64,000 nt of DNA from an uncultured Collinsella sp. (GCA_900757505.1 CAAEOE010000013.1:1-64000); one strand, 5' to 3'. Shown: positions 40,795 to 50,474, counted from the stretch's first letter. The notes: generated by a model from the letters alone, not told the origin. Numbers and translations: made by a program.

Positions 40795-41121
40795 GGGCGC
40801 CCCTTTATTGATGGAAGGCCTAGTAAGCTGATTGTTCTATGCCCGGATGTGTGCGGAGTGGGATGGGATTTCCGGATGGGTGGGGTTGCGGAAGCTGCGT
40901 CCCGGAATTTGCCTTTGGAATGGGATGCGGTTTCCCGGTGAAGGGCTCTGTGGAAACTACATCCCAGCATTCGGTCGAGAAATGGGATGAAGTTTCCGGT
41001 TGAGGGTCTTGGCGGAAAGTGCGACCCGGAATTTGTGATCGAAGCGGGATACGGCTTCCCAACGGGGGCACAAGCGGAAGCCGCATCCCACTCCGGACGG
41101 GAATTCTGGGACACGGTTTTC
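40795..41121. repeat. Array A: nine alternating 14-bp motifs, 30/32-bp spacing
   Basis: After a 65-base leader (GGGCGCCCCTTTATTGA), nine copies of GGGAYGCNNTTTCC occur in alternating orientation. They start at 40860, 40890, 40922, 40952, 40984, 41014, 41046, 41076 and 41108. Centres are exactly 30 and 32 bp apart in turn, a 62-bp period. No gene is present. A second array of the same length, phase and leader lies at 50571-50896, and the two bracket the sipW operon. Confidence 0.9.
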
Positions 41122-41523
41122 AGAGGGTTATGGGCTGCGAACTACATGGGGCTGTCATAAAACTCCAGTAAAAGGGGTCGGAAATAAAGGACACTTCCAG
41201 CAATTTGTTTTAATGTGGGGGGGGGGTACCATTATTTTAGTTTCGCAAAAAATAATCCCTCTATGGGGAAGTTGCGTAGGGGGTTAGTCACAGATATTGG
41301 ATAAAGCAGACCAATTTGGGGATAAATGACCACTTACGCCAAAATTAGTAGCATTTAGCGACAAAACATTGAAAAATGTGTAGCACATCGCTATGTTTTT
41401 ATTACGAAAAGATTCCAAATTGGCTTATTTCGGACTCACTTTTCAAGCGCCTTGCGGTTCCTGTTGAAACTTGCTGACCTTTGGATGGGTCGAATAGGTC
41501 CTCAAGGGGGATGAATTATCACT
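41122..41523 (+). promoter_or_regulatory. AT-rich upstream region of the sipW operon with a G10 tract
   Basis: Composition falls well below the local GC level from about 41190. A run of ten G lies at 41217-41226, about 300 bases before the first gene. Long mononucleotide runs in upstream regions are known sites of slipped-strand switching of surface genes. The promoter must lie in this stretch; no clear -10/-35 pair could be fixed. A short frame, ATG at 41511 to TAG at 41537, precedes and overlaps sipW. Confidence 0.5.
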
Positions 41524-42081
41524 TTGACGGCGCGTAGACTCAAACGATTTATTGCACTTTTGAGTAGCTTGGCGTTCGCGCTTGTCATAGCCCTTGCCGT
41601 TGTTTCTTTTGTTCCTCGTGCATTTGGATACATGCCCTTTGCTGTGCTCTCGGGCTCTATGGAACCCGATCTTCCCGTTGGCTCCATGGTGTTTGTCCGC
41701 CAGGTTGAGCCAACGGATATTACCGTGGGCGACAATGCAACCTTTTACCGATCGGACGGCGCCGTGGTGACGCACCAGGTGTACGAGATCGACCCTGCCG
41801 CGCAGATGATCGGCACGCAGGGAATTGCGAACAAAAATGCAGACGGAAGCATCATGCACGATGCCGAGCAGACGCCTTTTTCGAGTGTTATCGGCACTGT
41901 TTCTTTTTGTGTCCCTTACCTGGGCTTCGTTAACGCATATTGCACGACGATGCCCGGTTTGCTTGTTGTGGTGGCCGTTCTGGCGCTGCTGGCCGCGGCG
42001 TCGATTGTGCTCGATCGGATGGTTCCCGACGAGCCTGCGGGCAAGCATACCCGCGTGCATGCGAGGGAGCGGCGTTCATAG
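41524..42081 (+). CDS. sipW: SipW-type signal peptidase I
   Basis: A 185-residue ER-type signal peptidase. A membrane helix at about 12-30 is followed by the nucleophile motif LSGSMEPDLPVG (Ser45) and VVTHQV, with His84 where the SipW/archaeal/eukaryotic type has His in place of the bacterial Lys. A second membrane helix lies at about 142-165. SipW enzymes process dedicated substrates such as TasA. Three substrates with matching signal peptides follow in the same operon. The start is a TTG at 41524, with CAAGGGGG about 13 bases before it, which is rather far; the first residues are least certain. Confidence 0.85.
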   Translation: MTARRLKRFIALLSSLAFALVIALAVVSFVPRAFGYMPFAVLSGSMEPDLPVGSMVFVRQVEPTDITVGDNATFYRSDGAVVTHQVYEIDPAAQMIGTQGIANKNADGSIMHDAEQTPFSSVIGTVSFCVPYLGFVNAYCTTMPGLLVVVAVLALLAAASIVLDRMVPDEPAGKHTRVHARERRS

Positions 42082-42151
42082 CGGCAGGGAAAAGCGTCGG
42101 CGGCGGTAGGGGCCGTTGCCGGGGAAAACGATTCTCGAAAGGAAGAGAACG

Positions 42152-42916
42152 ATGGAAAACAAGAAGAAAAAGCGCTACGGCATCATTGCCGCCCTGTTGC
42201 TGTTGGTGCTGGCTGCCGGCGTGGGTACCTATGCATGGCTGACGGCGCAGGAGCACATTGACAACGTGTTCACGGTGGGTAGCTTTGGCCACCCGGAAAA
42301 CAAGCCTGATCCGACCGATCCCGAGAAACCGGCCCCCGATAATCCGAACACTGAAAAGGCCTACCTGTTCGAGACCCAGTGGGTTGCCAACTCCAAGATG
42401 GTACCTGGCGCCACTGTGGCCAAGAACCCCAATGTCGGCATCAAGACTGGCTCTGATGATGCATACGTATTCATTTACGTAAAGAATGCCATCGTCAAGC
42501 CTGGCACCAGCCTTGAAAAGACCCCGTACTTTACGCTCAAAAATACGAATTGGAAGCCCGTTGAGGGTCAAGTCAAGACCAACCAATCTGACAACTCTGG
42601 CAACCAGTACGTGAGCGGTCTGTTTATGTACTCCAAGAACTCTGCCGCAGAGAACCTGCCTGCAAAGCTCGAAGCCAACAAAGCAGCGCAGGACGTTTAT
42701 ACCGATGAGCTTTTCACTGCCGTGACGATTCCCTCTGCCATGAACAACACCGATGTTGTCGAGACTACTACTGACCCGAAACAGGCTCCCACGATGACGG
42801 TCTCTGCCTACATCTTTGGCGCGGGCCAGAATGGCACCGAGCAGGGTGAAAATGCTGACGCGCAGAATGCCCTTAAGCAGGCCAAGGAATGGGCTAAGAC
42901 TCAGGCTCAGGCTTAA
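42152..42916 (+). CDS. Secreted protein with SipW-type signal peptide, 1
   Basis: A 254-residue exported protein. The signal peptide is of the SipW-dependent type: KKKKRYGIIAALLLLVLAAG followed by VGTYAWLTA. Mature sequence begins near FTVGSFGHPENK, then a Pro/Asp-rich spacer (about 50-65). A beta-rich domain with AYVFIYVKN and TVSAYIFGAGQ follows. TasA and camelysin-like proteins share this plan and can polymerise into fibres. ATG at 42152 follows GAAAGGAAGAGAACG. The hairpin after it may lower expression of the genes downstream, which would make this the most abundant product. Confidence 0.8.
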   Translation: MENKKKKRYGIIAALLLLVLAAGVGTYAWLTAQEHIDNVFTVGSFGHPENKPDPTDPEKPAPDNPNTEKAYLFETQWVANSKMVPGATVAKNPNVGIKTGSDDAYVFIYVKNAIVKPGTSLEKTPYFTLKNTNWKPVEGQVKTNQSDNSGNQYVSGLFMYSKNSAAENLPAKLEANKAAQDVYTDELFTAVTIPSAMNNTDVVETTTDPKQAPTMTVSAYIFGAGQNGTEQGENADAQNALKQAKEWAKTQAQA

Positions 42917-42925
42917 AATCCCCCC

Positions 42926-42984
42926 ACTGAGATCTCGGCCCGCCCCCACCCCTATATTCGGGCCGGGATCTCGGTCCCCCTTTT
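42926..42984 (+). terminator. Intra-operon hairpin, partial terminator
   Basis: ACTGAGATCTCGGCCCG pairs with CGGGCCGGGATCTCGGT (two G-U) and is followed by CCCCCTTTT. It lies between the first and second substrate genes and could set their ratio, as in other fibre operons. Confidence 0.65.
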
Positions 42985-43004
42985 ATCGACGATTGGCGAA
43001 CGTA

Positions 43005-43652
43005 ATGCTCAACAATCTTTCCGACAATCAGAAACGCACCTTGGCGCTTGCCGCGATGGCGCTGTTGGCCCTGGCGTGCCTGTGCGGCACGCTGGCTTTT
43101 ACCGTTGATATGGTTCCGGCGAACAACGTCCTATCGTTTGGCAGCGTGAAGGTACGAGTCTGCGAATACACCCTCAACGAGCAAGGCGAAGAGATTCCGT
43201 TTGAGGCCGACGAGCACGGGGACTATCCCGACACCAAGGCCAGTGGCTCTGACATCAGCCGCATTGTGCGCGTGGAGAACGCCGGCGCGCAGCCTGAGTA
43301 CGTTCGCGCTCGTCTACGCATGACGTCAATGGCACCCGACGGTTCGAGTGCGGATGCCTCGGGCAGCGTTGCGTTTCATGTGAACGCGGACGAGGGGTCC
43401 CCGTGGATCGACGGCGGCGATGGGTGGTACTACTACCGTGGATTGGCCGGGCGTGGCGGCATGCTCGACCCCGGCGCCATGACGGAAAGCCTCATGGACT
43501 CGCTGCGCTTTGTGGGCGACTACCACGATGCCGCGCGCGGCGGCTCATTCAGGCTCGATATCGATGTTCAGGCCGTGCAGGCCAAAAACCAGCAGGCAAG
43601 CGATACCGTCCTCGACGTGCTTGACGTCGCGGGCTGGCCGGAGGCGAACTAG
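43005..43652 (+). CDS. Secreted protein with SipW-type signal peptide, 2
   Basis: A 215-residue exported protein. The signal region is LALAAMALLALACLCGTLAF, then TVDMVPANNVLSFGSVKV, which matches the style of protein 3 (NEFGFGSVKPSV). A beta-rich domain has PEYVRARLRM, DGGDGWYYYRGL and FRLDIDVQAVQA. Protein 3 carries similar DGYYYWTSP and VVDISTQAVQA, so the two are paralogues, perhaps minor or tip subunits. The ribosome site is weak (GGCGAACGTA), so the start is less sure. The next gene begins three bases after its stop. Confidence 0.78.
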   Translation: MLNNLSDNQKRTLALAAMALLALACLCGTLAFTVDMVPANNVLSFGSVKVRVCEYTLNEQGEEIPFEADEHGDYPDTKASGSDISRIVRVENAGAQPEYVRARLRMTSMAPDGSSADASGSVAFHVNADEGSPWIDGGDGWYYYRGLAGRGGMLDPGAMTESLMDSLRFVGDYHDAARGGSFRLDIDVQAVQAKNQQASDTVLDVLDVAGWPEAN

Positions 43653-43655
43653 CCT

Positions 43656-46600
43656 ATGAAGATCAAGAATATGAACCGGGGTATGCTTAGCAGGCTGGTT
43701 GCCGTCGCAGCGATTGCCCTTTGCTGCGTTATGGCGCTGCCAACGGTGGTGCATGCCGAGGATGTGCCCGAGGCCAAAATCGAATTCCACATCAAAAACG
43801 AGGCTGACTTTTTGTCGTGTGTGGCGCTGTCGCGCGAGCGCGATACGTCCGGCTGGCACGTTTATCTCGATAACGACATTGAGCTCGACAGCGACGACAT
43901 GAAAACCATCGTTGCAGACACCGTTAAGCATCTGTCGTTTGGCAACAAGGAGCATCCGTTTAAGGGCGTGTTCGATGGTCAAAACCACGCCGTTGAGGGC
44001 CTGAACTACGATAAAGACGCTTTTGACCCCGAGCGCGATACGGGATTTTTTGCCGAGACCAACGGCGCCACCATCAAAAACTTCCTGGTCAAGGACGCCA
44101 ACGTGTGGGCGGACTTCCGCGGTGGCATTATCGTGGGCAAGGCCGTCAAAACGCGTTTCGAAAACGTTATGGTCATGGAGAGCACGCTGCACGTGACCTG
44201 CGCCAACAATGCTCTCAACCTCATTACCAACGCAGGCTTTGAGGGCGGTCTCATCGCCGGCGAGCTCGACGGCTGCACCCTCTACAACTGCGAGGTCCGT
44301 GGCGGCCGTGCCGTCAACAATACGACCTCGGGCGTGCAGGCGCTCGGCGGTGAGGGTCTGTATATGGCGGCGTTTGCCGGCTACGTTAAGAACTCGACTA
44401 TCGAGTACTGTCGCGTGACGCCGACGCGTAAGGACGACGGCTCGATTGCCGAGAAGGGCATGACCGACGTCACCAATAAGTACGACGTGGCCATTGGCGC
44501 CCTGGGCGGCAACAACGTGTACGCCTCGGGTTTTGTGGGCTGCATGGCGGGCGAGGCCAAGATTATCGACTGCTTCTCGACGGCGCAGTGCTACAGCTAT
44601 GCCGCGTCGTACGTGGGCGTCGTCGCCGTGACGCGCGCGTGGACGGGTGGCTTGGCGGGTCGTATTCTAACCGAAAAGGGCAACGAGCTCGTTCGAAGCC
44701 ATTTTGCGGGTGACTTGAGCTCGCGTCAGTACAATCCCATCGCCGTGATCCCCATCATTCAAAACGATGTGAACCTGGGCGGCATTGCCGCGCGTGCCAA
44801 CAAGGATGATGCCACGGTCACCGAGTGCTACTTTAAGCCGAGCGTGAGCCTTTCTGGCAACAGCCAGGGCAACCCTGCCAAAAAGAAAATCCCCTCGTTT
44901 GGCGGCGATGACACCACCAAGGGTGATGGCTATGGTCCATGGGATGACGAGCGCTACACCACGCGCGAGCTGTGGGAAGAGCACGACTACGACTTTTGTG
45001 CCGGCACCAAGCGCTCGACTGCTAACAACGGGGCCTTGGGTGGCTCGCACTTCAATGAGTGGGCGATGGATTACAAGCTGAATATTCCTGTGCATGGCCA
45101 GAGCGTTAAGGCGACGATCGATTTTCCCGGTGCGGGCACCGCGACAATCGAGAAGACCAAACTTGGCAAAGACCAGGCGACCTCGGATCCGTACGCCTTT
45201 GCCGTGAGCGCCGTGCTGGCGGGAACGGCCCAAGGCCTGGCCCAGGGCGATACATCGGTAACGTTTAAGCAGGATACCTCCGCAAAGCCAGAGGGTTTGA
45301 CCGAGGCCAACGGCGGCTACCGCTTTATGGGCTGGTTCCGTGAGCCCGGAGTCAATGTGAACCGTATCGATGCCGATAACGCCTGGTTTAACGGCAAGAC
45401 CGATGCCGATGCCGTTAAGGCTGGCAAGCAGGTCCAGAAGAACGAAGCGCACGAGATAACGTCGAGCTATACCGCCGATAACGCGAAGGGGGCCGAGGCC
45501 TTTAAGGGCAACGACCTGTTTATTGCTTCGTACGAGGCGCAGGTACTGTTCTATAACGTCAAGGGCGAGACGCTCGCGTGGCAGAGCGGCGAGGAGCACG
45601 ACAAGTCGACGGACTGGTACCGCTATGGCGTCGGTTTAACGCCGGCTGCCCCTGCGGACCGCGGCACTCTTTCTGCCAGCGCCACCTTTATCGGTTGGAC
45701 GACGCAGCCGAGTGGCGAGGCCGGGATGCATGGCGGTTACGCGGCCATCACCTCGCCTGAGCTTGCCGAGTTAAAAAACGCCGGTGCGTTCTATCCTGCC
45801 GGCACCGAGATCACTGTGCTTGGCCCTACCGATTTTTATCCGGTGTACACCGACTATGTGTCGAACATCATGACGGTGTTTGAGGGCAATGAGCAGGATG
45901 CAACCGACGATCAGACTCGGCGCGACGGTGTGGGCAAAACTGACGTTAAGGTTGAGACTGCAGAAGATGGCACAAGCGCGTATACCGTACAGGTGCTCGA
46001 CGTATCCGGTAAAGCTATATCCGAGGAGGGCCAGCTGCCCGACGGCTATCGTTTCCTGGGTTGGTATGAAAACAAGGGAACCGAGGATGCCCCGCTCGAG
46101 GTGCGCGTAAGCCGCGACCCCAGCTATACGCTCCCCGCCGATGTCGATTTAACCGCGCCGCATACCTACATCGCCCGCTTTGAGTACCGAGTGGATTATT
46201 ACGTTCGGGCTTATACCAACCATGAGTTTACGGACAGCAAGCTACTTTGTTCCGTTTGGAATCGCTATCAAACGCCCTTTGAGGAAAACGTCGGTAGTAC
46301 CTTCGTGCGTGAAAACGTCGTCCACTGGGGCCCGGAGCATGTTGACCACGGTATAAAGGATAGTTATGAAACGTGTGGCACGCGCTTCACGAAGGAAACC
46401 CTTGTCGTGAGTCCCCTTAACGCGTACTCGCACAACGTTAAAAACGATACGGGAGCCGATACTCTAAAAAACCTCTATGCCGATACCGATTTTCCAGGCG
46501 CTGCAACGCTAAGCGATACTTGGACTTCGGCTTCGCTGAACGTAACGGTCAAACCGGTGAATGATCGCTATCGCCTGAATTTCTGGACGCTTGAGCGCGA

Positions 46601-49154
46601 TGGTGAATATTGGACATATGTGAAAAATCCCATCGAGAGCATGGTGCGTACAGATAAGAAGTACTACGTTCGCGCGATGATTACCACGGACGTTAATTTC
46701 TACAACAAGGGCGATAATGTCGTGAGGACTGCCACGCGGCGCTATGAGAGTAACTTGCTGCAGACCAAGGTGAACGGGGCGGATCCGACGTTCACGTATT
46801 ACTACCCGCATGTTAATAAGTCGGTTAAAGTGGCCGAAAAGCCAGAAGATGGTGAGAAGGGATCGTATGAGAGCCCCCTGACCCTCGAGTCTTCTCCGAC
46901 CGATACTGAAATGGCCGTGCGGAATCCTAAGGGCGAGCCGGATCCGAGATATAAGTTCTTGGGTTGGATTTCGACCGCCGAGGTCCAGAAGGATTCTCCC
47001 GTCTGGAACTATATCTATGATGTCGCCAACGACCCCTATGTGACGAGCGATCCGGAAAAGGCGGCGCCATACTTGGCGACGGATGACTTCAAGGTCACCA
47101 AGTGTCAGGATGCCTATCCCGTCTACGCAAAGTTCGACGTCAACTACACCACCAACCTGCACCGCGCCGGTTTTAATGGCACTTCCGAGGTGAATGTTCC
47201 TAGGTATGACATCACCCCTAATCTCAATGCGGACAACGATCCCGCCACGGCAACGGTGACTCCTGATATCGAAACGACGGTATACAAGTCCGGCGGCGAG
47301 TTATACAAGCTGAATAAGGTCGAAATCGAACTCCCGAACGGTGAGGTTAAAAAGCTCGAACCTAACGGCGATAACTCGTATTCCTATCAGGTGGAACCCG
47401 GCGGAGCCTATACATTTGTGGCGTACTATTCGCCGTTGGCGGTCGTGTACCATCTCAATGCCAAAGATGTGGATGGCAAGGTAGCCCAGCAGGGCGATAC
47501 GCTCGGCAGCCTTAAGGACGGCATCCCGCTGCCGACGTATAACGTTGGCGACATCGATGATGCAACGAACGCATACAATGCCTTCGTAGGCTGGACGGAA
47601 ACTAAACCGGCATCCGGCAACTGTTATGTCGTTTGGTCGGACGGCCTTCCCATGGTGAATACAAACACTGTGGTTAACGCCCCCATGGAGCTGTACCCGG
47701 TCTACCGTGCCAGCGCGGTAATTGTCCAATCGAATATCGATGCCAATCTGGATAACCCCGATTCCGTGCGTTCTCTTTCGCGCACCGACTCTGGCGATCA
47801 AATTTCGCTGGAAGTAAGAGCTACAGCTGAGGTTGTCGGCATTGACGGCACCAAGTACGACTTTGTCGGCTGGTCGCGCGACTATGAACCCGATGGCAAA
47901 TACACCCTGTTGACCGAAGACGATAAGTATCCCCTCGAGGGTAGTGAACCCTTTAAGGGCGCGACGTATACCGCGGTGTACAAGGTCACGCCGTATAAGG
48001 TGCGCTATCACAGCGTCGACGGGGCGGTCATCTTTACGGCGACGGTCGACTCGGGCGACGAGCGCGCGCAGGACGGTAAGCCTGGCTTTGTCTACACGGT
48101 CGATGTTCCCAAAATGGACGAGAGCGGCAACCCTTTCTTCGACAACGACGGCAATCCTGTGATGGAGCAAAAATCCGTGGCGTACGATCCGGACGCCCAC
48201 TCCAAGATCGTCGCGCTGCTCGATGAACAGGCTGCTGCCAATGGCGATAAGCGCGAGCTCTTCTTGGAGTGGCGATATGTGGGTGCCGATGGCACTGCAA
48301 AGTCTTGGGATGAGTTCAAGGGCGAGCCAGTCAAGGGCGACATGGACCTGTATCCCGTGACGTATCGCGTGGTTGCCAACGATACGTCTGATCCCGCGAA
48401 ACCCGTAACCATGACCGCGCAGCTTAAATGGCTGCTCGATCCCGCCGCCGCCAACACCGTCGATGACGGTGCCGACCAGGCGCCGTTTAAGGTCTGCTTT
48501 GCCGAGCCGTTTATGGGAACACAACTGACCGTTACGGTAACGCAGGCAAGCTACGGCCCTGGTGCAGAGGGCGTTTCTGCGGCGGAAAAGCCTGTGAACG
48601 GCAAGTTTGTCTCGCTCTACAGTCTGGGTTCGGGTGGCGGCTCGTTCGACCTGGCCAACCGTCTGGAGTCCAAGAAGACGGGCGAGGGCGATCAGGGCCC
48701 CGGCAAAGCCGTGTTCAACTTTGCCCAGACTCATGCGCTGACGATCGTTAAAAAGACGACCGATGCCAGCGCTATGGGGCAAACGTTCCGCTTTAAGGTA
48801 ACGCGAAAGATGTCGCAGGATTCTCCTGCCGAGACGCGCATGGTCGAGGTGAAAGTCGATAAGCAGCAGCCGGAAAACGGTGAGACCTGGTATGTCGGCA
48901 GCGTGCAGTTCGCCGCTCCGGCGGGCATCTATACCGTCGAGGAAGATACGGCTTGGGCATGGCGCTACCAGGGTGAGCTGAGCACGCCGGGTAAGGCGCC
49001 CGGCAAATCTGCCGAGCTGACGATTTCGTCTGCTTCGAGCGCAGGCGACGCCGTGGTGACGTGCGTTAACACGCGCGCGAAGGATAAATGGGTCGATGGT
49101 GGCTCGCGTGCCAAGAATGTTTGGGAAAACGGCACGCTAAGGAGGGAGGACTAG
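43656..49154 (+). CDS. Giant secreted repeat protein of the sipW operon
   Basis: An 1,832-residue secreted protein. A conventional signal peptide ends near residue 35 (VVHAEDV). A beta-helix-like region (about 45-470) has HPFKGVFDGQNHAVEGLNYD and repeated GG-rich turns typical of GLUG-like domains. From about 480 to 1560 lie InlB-type/Listeria-Bacteroides repeats (YRFLGWYENKG, VDYYVRAYT, YKFLGWIST, YDFVGWSRDY). A Cna-B-like domain at about 1690-1810 (ALTIVKKTTD, GIYTVEEDTAW) precedes a short charged tail. There is no sorting signal or membrane helix, so it must be held by partners. Likely roles are adhesion or scaffold. Confidence 0.82.
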   Translation: MKIKNMNRGMLSRLVAVAAIALCCVMALPTVVHAEDVPEAKIEFHIKNEADFLSCVALSRERDTSGWHVYLDNDIELDSDDMKTIVADTVKHLSFGNKEHPFKGVFDGQNHAVEGLNYDKDAFDPERDTGFFAETNGATIKNFLVKDANVWADFRGGIIVGKAVKTRFENVMVMESTLHVTCANNALNLITNAGFEGGLIAGELDGCTLYNCEVRGGRAVNNTTSGVQALGGEGLYMAAFAGYVKNSTIEYCRVTPTRKDDGSIAEKGMTDVTNKYDVAIGALGGNNVYASGFVGCMAGEAKIIDCFSTAQCYSYAASYVGVVAVTRAWTGGLAGRILTEKGNELVRSHFAGDLSSRQYNPIAVIPIIQNDVNLGGIAARANKDDATVTECYFKPSVSLSGNSQGNPAKKKIPSFGGDDTTKGDGYGPWDDERYTTRELWEEHDYDFCAGTKRSTANNGALGGSHFNEWAMDYKLNIPVHGQSVKATIDFPGAGTATIEKTKLGKDQATSDPYAFAVSAVLAGTAQGLAQGDTSVTFKQDTSAKPEGLTEANGGYRFMGWFREPGVNVNRIDADNAWFNGKTDADAVKAGKQVQKNEAHEITSSYTADNAKGAEAFKGNDLFIASYEAQVLFYNVKGETLAWQSGEEHDKSTDWYRYGVGLTPAAPADRGTLSASATFIGWTTQPSGEAGMHGGYAAITSPELAELKNAGAFYPAGTEITVLGPTDFYPVYTDYVSNIMTVFEGNEQDATDDQTRRDGVGKTDVKVETAEDGTSAYTVQVLDVSGKAISEEGQLPDGYRFLGWYENKGTEDAPLEVRVSRDPSYTLPADVDLTAPHTYIARFEYRVDYYVRAYTNHEFTDSKLLCSVWNRYQTPFEENVGSTFVRENVVHWGPEHVDHGIKDSYETCGTRFTKETLVVSPLNAYSHNVKNDTGADTLKNLYADTDFPGAATLSDTWTSASLNVTVKPVNDRYRLNFWTLERDGEYWTYVKNPIESMVRTDKKYYVRAMITTDVNFYNKGDNVVRTATRRYESNLLQTKVNGADPTFTYYYPHVNKSVKVAEKPEDGEKGSYESPLTLESSPTDTEMAVRNPKGEPDPRYKFLGWISTAEVQKDSPVWNYIYDVANDPYVTSDPEKAAPYLATDDFKVTKCQDAYPVYAKFDVNYTTNLHRAGFNGTSEVNVPRYDITPNLNADNDPATATVTPDIETTVYKSGGELYKLNKVEIELPNGEVKKLEPNGDNSYSYQVEPGGAYTFVAYYSPLAVVYHLNAKDVDGKVAQQGDTLGSLKDGIPLPTYNVGDIDDATNAYNAFVGWTETKPASGNCYVVWSDGLPMVNTNTVVNAPMELYPVYRASAVIVQSNIDANLDNPDSVRSLSRTDSGDQISLEVRATAEVVGIDGTKYDFVGWSRDYEPDGKYTLLTEDDKYPLEGSEPFKGATYTAVYKVTPYKVRYHSVDGAVIFTATVDSGDERAQDGKPGFVYTVDVPKMDESGNPFFDNDGNPVMEQKSVAYDPDAHSKIVALLDEQAAANGDKRELFLEWRYVGADGTAKSWDEFKGEPVKGDMDLYPVTYRVVANDTSDPAKPVTMTAQLKWLLDPAAANTVDDGADQAPFKVCFAEPFMGTQLTVTVTQASYGPGAEGVSAAEKPVNGKFVSLYSLGSGGGSFDLANRLESKKTGEGDQGPGKAVFNFAQTHALTIVKKTTDASAMGQTFRFKVTRKMSQDSPAETRMVEVKVDKQQPENGETWYVGSVQFAAPAGIYTVEEDTAWAWRYQGELSTPGKAPGKSAELTISSASSAGDAVVTCVNTRAKDKWVDGGSRAKNVWENGTLRRED

Positions 49155-49155
49155 G

Positions 49156-49728
49156 ATGGGTAAGCGCAAGCAGATCGTCGCCCTCCTTGTCGGCGTTCTT
49201 CTTTTGGCTGGCGCTGCCGGCACCTTTGCGTGGCTTTCGGTTACGGGCGTGCTGGTCAACGAGTTTGGTTTTGGCTCGGTGAAGCCCTCGGTGGACGAGA
49301 CGCTCGACAATAATGTGAAGAGCGACGTTGCGGTTAAAAATAGCGGTTCAGCTCCGGCATACCTGCGTGTTGCGGTGGATATCTACTGGCAGGACAAGGA
49401 TGGCGCACGCCTGTGGGATGAGCCAGTTGCCGGTGCCGACTACGACATTGCGTGGGGCAGTGTGTCCAAGGCATCTGCTTCCAACACCGCCTCATCTTGG
49501 GTTGTCGCGTCCGACGGATACTACTACTGGACGTCGCCCGTCGCTCCCGGCGCGGAAACCGGCGTGCTCATTAATAGGGTTACCGAGCTCAAGGCAACCG
49601 AAGGTCGCAATCTTGTCGTGGATATCTCCACTCAGGCGGTCCAGGCGATGCCCGATGAGGCCGTGCACGACGCATGGGGTTGCTCGGTCGAGAATGACGT
49701 GCTGGTGCCGCCGCATGGAGGTGCGTAA
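49156..49728 (+). CDS. Secreted protein with SipW-type signal peptide, 3
   Basis: A 190-residue exported protein. The signal peptide KQIVALLVGVLLLAGAAGTF, then AWLS, is of SipW type. The mature domain contains NSGSAPAYLRVAVDIYWQDK, DGYYYWTSPVAPG and VVDISTQAVQA. It is a paralogue of the protein at 43005, and both place their YYY segment before a shared VQA motif. AAGGAGGGAGGAC precedes the ATG, a very strong ribosome site, and the gene starts two bases after the giant gene ends. Confidence 0.8.
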   Translation: MGKRKQIVALLVGVLLLAGAAGTFAWLSVTGVLVNEFGFGSVKPSVDETLDNNVKSDVAVKNSGSAPAYLRVAVDIYWQDKDGARLWDEPVAGADYDIAWGSVSKASASNTASSWVVASDGYYYWTSPVAPGAETGVLINRVTELKATEGRNLVVDISTQAVQAMPDEAVHDAWGCSVENDVLVPPHGGA

Positions 49729-49730
49729 GT

Positions 49731-50429
49731 ATGGCGTTCCCGATTCGTAAAGGTGTTGCGCGCTCCTTGCGTTGCATGGTCGCGGCCATTCTCTGCGTGG
49801 TCGCGCTCGCTGTTCCCGCCCGTGCGTTTGCCGATGCTCCCACGATTGCCTATGACGGAAATGCGCGTCAGCTGACGGTCTCGGGGGCGACGGACTCCTC
49901 GGGGGAGCCCGATCTGTTTTTGGCCTTTAAAGGTCTGATGCCTGGCGATGTGCGTGATCAGCAGATAGAGATTCGTGCCACGGGCGTAAAGTCCCAGGTG
50001 CGCGTGTTTGTGCGTGCCGTTGTCGATCACGAGACGGCACGCCTGCTGTCGCCCATTACCCTAACGGCGTCGGCGGGCGATGGCTCTGCAGGTTGGCTCC
50101 AGACAGGAACACCGGGCAGCGCGTTCGCTTATCCCACGCAAATCGCCACGTTTACGAGCGATGGCAGCACGGTGCTTAATTTGCAGTTAAACGTTCCGAC
50201 ATCGGTGGGCAACGAGGTTGCCGACGCAAACAAGACCATTCGCTGGGAGATTACCGCCGAGGACGATGGCGAGAAGATTCCCGTGCAGTCTGCTGACAGC
50301 AAGAAGCTCGGCTTGCTTGGTCTGGCGGCAACGGGCGACAACACGCTCACGTTGCTTTTGGTGTTGCTGACACTTGCAATCATCGCATTTATAGCCGCAC
50401 TTCTTTTGTCCCGGAGGGATAAGCGCTAG
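49731..50429 (+). CDS. LAxTG-anchored membrane protein of the sipW operon
   Basis: A 232-residue protein with an ordinary signal peptide (LCVVALAVPARAFA), a beta-sandwich-like domain (about 35-190) and a C-terminal sorting signal: LAATGDNT, 20 hydrophobic residues, SRRDKR. LAxTG signals are served by class E sortases in actinobacteria. As the last gene, it probably anchors the secreted fibre or the giant protein to the wall. No sortase gene lies in the window. The start follows GGAGGTGCGTAAGT. Confidence 0.82.
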   Translation: MAFPIRKGVARSLRCMVAAILCVVALAVPARAFADAPTIAYDGNARQLTVSGATDSSGEPDLFLAFKGLMPGDVRDQQIEIRATGVKSQVRVFVRAVVDHETARLLSPITLTASAGDGSAGWLQTGTPGSAFAYPTQIATFTSDGSTVLNLQLNVPTSVGNEVADANKTIRWEITAEDDGEKIPVQSADSKKLGLLGLAATGDNTLTLLLVLLTLAIIAFIAALLLSRRDKR

Positions 50430-50474
50430 GTTCATCTTCTAAACGCAACGCCCTCCCGGGCGGCGGGCACGAAG

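Noticed and set aside
40795..41121. CRISPR array in the regularly spaced repeats
   Set aside because: Repeats alternate in orientation and are only 14 bp with 16-18 bp spacers; there are no cas genes. The second array (50571-50896) fails for the same reasons.
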